Assembly (NCBI GenBank): GCA_025458665.1
Contig: JALOSG010000026.1
Coordinates: forward strand, 1 to 16,898
Origin: Serpentinimonas sp.
GTDB taxonomy: Bacteria; Pseudomonadota; Gammaproteobacteria; Burkholderiales; Burkholderiaceae_C
Direction of reading: 5' to 3'
Length of the DNA stretch: 16,898 nucleotides
Part shown: positions 14,673-16,898 of the stretch, in pieces
Position numbering within the stretch: position 1 is the stretch's first letter
Layout: each line of letters opens with the position of its first letter
Notes under the pieces: model-generated
The model's input: only the letters and a program-made list of their open reading frames with translations
Databases searched by the model: none
What the model was told of the DNA's origin: nothing
Made by a program: the position numbers and the translations under genes

Positions 14673-15203
14673 ATGGCAACTGCAAAAAAGGCCGCACCGG
14701 CCAAGAAGGCCGCCCCTGCGAAGAAAGCGGCTCCCGCGAAGAAGGCCGCTCCGGCCAAGAAAGCGGCACCTGCGAAGAAAGCGGCGCCGGCGAAGAAGGC
14801 CGCTCCGGCTAAGAAAGCAGCTCCGGCCAAGAAGGCGGCGCCTGCGAAGAAAGCCGCTCCTGCGAAGAAGGCCGCTCCGGCCAAGAAGGCAGCGCCTGCG
14901 AAGAAAGCGGCACCGGCCAAGAAAGCCGCTCCAGCGAAGAAGGCCGCTCCGGCCAAGAAGGCGGCGCCTGCGAAGAAAGCGGCACCGGCCAAGAAAGCCG
15001 CTCCGGCGAAGAAAGCCGCTGCAGCCAAAAAGCCCGCAGCCAAAAAGCCCGCAGCCAAGAAACCCGCAGCCAAGAAGCCGGCCGCGAAAAAGGCCCCTGC
15101 CCCTGCTGCCCCTGCCCCTGCTGCGGCCGCCCCGGCTCCAGCAGCACAGACCAAGCTGAACCCTCAGGCAGCCTGGCCTTTCCCCACCGCGAAAAAGCCC
15201 TGA
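14673..15203 (+). CDS. Histone H1-like, lysine/alanine-rich DNA-binding protein
   Basis: The protein has 176 residues. I chose the ATG at 14673 because AAGGAG lies six bases upstream; an in-frame TTG at 14655 is unlikely. After MATA come 18 uninterrupted copies of KKAAPA, one KKAAAA, four KKPAA and a Pro/Ala linker. The protein ends in a conserved-looking tail, TKLNPQAAWPFPTAKKP. Repeats of this kind resemble the C-terminal tail of eukaryotic H1, Bordetella BpH1 and Pseudomonas AlgP, which bind DNA by charge and affect nucleoid compaction. There is no globular domain. The nonrepetitive tail is shared by many Burkholderiales homologues as I recall them, and may be a protein contact. It is probably a single-gene unit, with a structured leader before it and a terminator behind it. 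Confidence 0.87.
   Translation: MATAKKAAPAKKAAPAKKAAPAKKAAPAKKAAPAKKAAPAKKAAPAKKAAPAKKAAPAKKAAPAKKAAPAKKAAPAKKAAPAKKAAPAKKAAPAKKAAPAKKAAPAKKAAPAKKAAAAKKPAAKKPAAKKPAAKKPAAKKAPAPAAPAPAAAAPAPAAQTKLNPQAAWPFPTAKKP
14685..15008 (+). repeat. Coding tandem repeat: 18 x 18 bp (KKAAPA)
   Basis: Eighteen 18-bp units encode identical KKAAPA hexapeptides, with variation only at silent positions. A higher-order repeat is visible: the four-unit block 14871-14942 is repeated at 14943-15014 with only three base differences in 72. This suggests a recent segmental duplication. Repeat number is likely to vary between strains. Confidence 0.95.
15027..15086 (+). repeat. Coding tandem repeat: 4 x 15 bp (KKPAA)
   Basis: Four 15-bp units encode KKPAA. 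The first two are identical (AAAAAGCCCGCAGCC), and the others differ at third positions. They mark a change in repeat period from 6 to 5 residues near the C-terminal end of the H1-like protein. Confidence 0.9.
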
Positions 15204-15226
15204 TACCGCATCGGGTCTGAGCGTCC

Positions 15227-15260
15227 ACGGCCTCTCACCTTCACGGTGGAGGCCGTTTTT
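15227..15260 (+). terminator. Rho-independent terminator of the histone-like gene
   Basis: ACGGCCTC (15227-15234) pairs with GAGGCCGT (15249-15256). CACC pairs with GGTG inside it, with one T bulge and a 5-base loop. T's run to 15260. It starts 23 bases after the stop codon. The minus strand lacks a T-run after the stem, so it should act only on plus-strand transcripts. Confidence 0.85.
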
Positions 15261-15279
15261 GTTCGTGCACCCACTGGGC

Positions 15280-16173
15280 TCAGAGGGCTTCGCTCCAGTG
15301 GTAATTCTGCCCGCCGCGGCTGGCTATCTTGGCCGCACCCAGCCGGTTGCCCAGCGCCACGCAGCGCTCCAGCGGCCAGGCATGGTCCAGACCATACAGC
15401 AGCGCCGCGCGGAAGGCATCGCCGCAGCCGGTAGGGTCCACCACTTCGGTGGCACGGACGCCCGGCACATGGGTGCGCTGCCCGTCTTGCCAGATCTCGC
15501 AGCCCTGGTCGGCCAGGGTGATCACCAGCCCACGCAGGCGGTGCGACAGCGCGGCGTAGTCCAGCCCGGTGCGGTCGCTCAACATGCGGGCCTCGTAGTC
15601 GTTCAGGGCGGCCCAGTCGGCCAGTTCCACAAAACGCAGCAACTCATCGCCGCCAAACATGGGCAAGCCCTGCCCCGGATCGAACACAAAAGGAATCCCC
15701 GCGGCGTGGAATTGCTCGGCATGTTCCAGCATAGCGTCGCGCCCGTCGGGGGAGATGATGCCCAGCCGTGCATCGCCTGTATCCACCAGCGGATTGCGGT
15801 GTGCCTGCGACATGGCGCCGGGGTGGAAGGCCGTGATCTGGTTGTTGTCCTTGTCGGTCATGATCATGGCCTGCGCGGTGTAGTGGTCCTCCACCATCGA
15901 CACGTGCCGCACATCCACGCCCAGGCGCTTGAGACGCTCCACATAGTCCGCCCCATCGCTGCCCAGCGTAGCCACCGGGCGTGCCTGGGCGCCCAGCTGC
16001 CGCAAGCCATAGGCGATGTTGCCCGCGCAGCCGCCGTATTCGCGGCGCAAGCCCGGCACCAGAAACGATACGTTGAGGATGTGAAGTTGATCGGGCAGGA
16101 TCTGCTCCGCAAAACGGCCCTCGAAATCCATGATGGTGTCGAAAGCAAGCGAACCGCAAATGAGTATGGACAT
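15280..16173 (-). CDS. PfkB-family carbohydrate/nucleoside kinase (adenosine kinase-like)
   Basis: This ATP-dependent kinase of the ribokinase fold has 297 residues from the ATG at 16173. An in-frame TTG at 16194 would add MFLHPPA, but the ATG gives the MSILICGSLAFDTI start seen in the family. The first PfkB signature begins at GGCAGNIAYGLRQLG (47-61) and continues to LGSDG (70-74). The second is DPTGCGDAFRAALLYG (246-261), with D252 as catalytic base next to the anion-hole glycines. Close relatives in betaproteobacteria are often annotated as adenosine kinase, and NNQITAFHPGAM (110-121) resembles that group, but substrate cannot be proved by eye. It follows the DUF3426 gene by 33 bp on the same strand, so they likely form an operon. 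Confidence 0.9.
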   Translation of the reverse strand: MSILICGSLAFDTIMDFEGRFAEQILPDQLHILNVSFLVPGLRREYGGCAGNIAYGLRQLGAQARPVATLGSDGADYVERLKRLGVDVRHVSMVEDHYTAQAMIMTDKDNNQITAFHPGAMSQAHRNPLVDTGDARLGIISPDGRDAMLEHAEQFHAAGIPFVFDPGQGLPMFGGDELLRFVELADWAALNDYEARMLSDRTGLDYAALSHRLRGLVITLADQGCEIWQDGQRTHVPGVRATEVVDPTGCGDAFRAALLYGLDHAWPLERCVALGNRLGAAKIASRGGQNYHWSEAL

Positions 16174-16206
16174 GGCAGGTGGGTGAAGAAACAAACAAGA
16201 ACCGGA

Positions 16207-16898
16207 TCACGGATAGAACAGCAGCGCGCGGTAGCCCGTCATGGTACGGGCTTCGGGTGCTTCCAGACTGAGCTCCAGGCGAACCGGCAAATCGGCACCA
16301 GGGGCCAGAACCATGCTGTCGCCCACCCAGTCACTGGCATCGAACACGCGCCGAACCAGCACCTGATCGGCAATGTCGGTGAGTGTGAGCTCCAGCGCGG
16401 GTACGGCCACCGGCCATCGACCGGTGTTGCGTAGCGTGACGTCGAACACGTAGCGCCCCTCACCGCGGCGGCGCAACGCTGTGCTGTCGATGAGTACCGA
16501 CTCGATCTCACGCAGCGGCGCCAACCCACAGCCCAATGGGCGACACAGGGCCTGCAGCGCAGGCTGCCACGTCGGCTGCCAGGCGGCTAGCCGGTCGCGC
16601 TCCACCACCACCCAATACAGGGCCAGGCTCGCCAGCAAAGCCAGCGCCAGTACACCCTGGGCAGCCTGCACGGCAGGACGGCGCCAAAAGGCCCGGCGCT
16701 CGGCCTGCCTGACAAAAGACAGCGACTCGGCAGGGTACCCTTGATCCGCTTCCCACGGTGAGGCATCGGGCCCTGCTTGGGCTCCCGTGCCAGCCGCGCG
16801 CGCTGGGGATACCTCCTCCGCCGGGGCTCGCACCAAAGTATCAGCACGAAGTTCTCGCTCTCGGTCTCGCTCTCGGTCCCGCTCTGGATCTGGCTCCG
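16207..16898 (-). CDS. DUF3426-type membrane protein, partial (5' end outside window)
   Basis: The frame is open to the window edge on the minus strand, so 229 C-terminal codons are visible. The N-terminal visible part is a charged stretch rich in Arg, Glu and Asp (16840-16896), followed by a disordered Ala/Gly/Pro region. One membrane helix is encoded at about 16606-16668 (AQGVLALALLASLALYWVVV). The C-terminal about 125 residues form a beta-rich periplasmic-type domain (LIDSTALRR, then YVFDVTLRNTGRWPVAVPAL), which is typical of DUF3426. Family members usually start with a zinc-ribbon (MJ0042-like) domain, which would lie outside the window. Function is unknown; in related genomes it sits between prmA and this kinase, as I recall. 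A TTG at 16836 is in frame but is not a likely start. Confidence 0.85.
   Translation of the reverse strand, partial: EPDPERDRERDRERELRADTLVRAPAEEVSPARAAGTGAQAGPDASPWEADQGYPAESLSFVRQAERRAFWRRPAVQAAQGVLALALLASLALYWVVVERDRLAAWQPTWQPALQALCRPLGCGLAPLREIESVLIDSTALRRRGEGRYVFDVTLRNTGRWPVAVPALELTLTDIADQVLVRRVFDASDWVGDSMVLAPGADLPVRLELSLEAPEARTMTGYRALLFYP
16854..16889 (-). repeat. Short coding repeat of 12 bp encoding Arg-Asp-Arg-Glu
   Basis: The plus-strand unit CTCGCTCTCGGT occurs twice without change (16854-16865 and 16866-16877). A degraded third copy follows to 16889. On the minus strand it encodes alternating Arg and acidic residues. The tract lies in the linker of the DUF3426 protein and may vary in copy number. 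Confidence 0.7.

Noticed and set aside
14685..15008. Tandem repeats considered as a CRISPR array
   Set aside because: Units are contiguous 18-mers with no spacers and encode protein; no cas genes nearby.
14627..15154. Minus-strand frame coding a repetitive Phe/Ala/Gly protein that looks like a membrane or antifreeze repeat
   Set aside because: It is the exact antisense of the KKAAPA repeats. The plus strand has the ribosome site, a sensible protein and a terminator.
15259..16434. A 391-codon plus-strand frame opposite the PfkB kinase
   Set aside because: It overlaps a kinase with both PfkB signatures and crosses into the DUF3426 gene; composition is that of a shadow frame.

Overview
The window is a dense, high-GC stretch of chromosome from a betaproteobacterium. 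Gene content, order and protein style point to Burkholderiales, most likely Comamonadaceae (the Hydrogenophaga/Acidovorax/Rhodoferax group). Useful markers are a PilS-PilR-AmpD run, a ypjD-like gene divergent from ffh, a class Ia ribonucleotide reductase with an about 970-residue NrdA, and a lysine/alanine-rich H1-like protein ending in a QAAWPFP-type tail. The genus cannot be fixed by eye. Almost everything is core housekeeping or regulatory DNA. I see no transposase, integrase, phage gene, CRISPR array, tRNA or rRNA, and no gene-free stretch over 300 bp. The largest gaps are 9852-10126, 14431-14672 and 13046-13218.

Layout. Positions 1-543 hold the 3' end of a P-type cation ATPase. It is followed by an ECF-type sigma factor (563-1132) that overlaps its likely zinc-binding anti-sigma partner (1129-1377). 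Next come a small secreted protein of unknown function (1427-1912) and miaB (1925-3274), a tRNA methylthiolase. Facing miaB is ffh (4657-3290), the protein of the signal recognition particle. Divergent from ffh is a tightly packed run of five genes (4731-9851): a CcsA/YpjD-like membrane protein, a small PP0621-like zinc-motif protein, the PilS-type sensor kinase, the PilR-type sigma-54 activator, and AmpD, an anhydro-muropeptide amidase. Three of its four junctions are 4-base ATGA overlaps, so translational coupling is likely.

The next block is nucleotide metabolism. nrdA (10127-13045) and nrdB (13219-14430) make class Ia ribonucleotide reductase. Two 16-bp palindromes 32 bp apart upstream of nrdA look like a textbook NrdR operator pair. 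nrdB may also have a promoter of its own in the nrdA-nrdB gap. A hairpin-rich gap then leads to an H1-like DNA-binding protein (14673-15203) built from 18 perfect KKAAPA repeats and followed by a good intrinsic terminator. On the minus strand, a DUF3426-type membrane protein, cut by the window edge, precedes a PfkB-family sugar/nucleoside kinase (16173-15280).

I found no convincing new biological system. The points most worth a second look are the structured leader before the histone-like gene, a recent 72-bp duplication inside its repeat array, the NrdR operator pair, the TGCAT cluster before nrdB, and the uncharacterised small proteins next to miaB and pilS.
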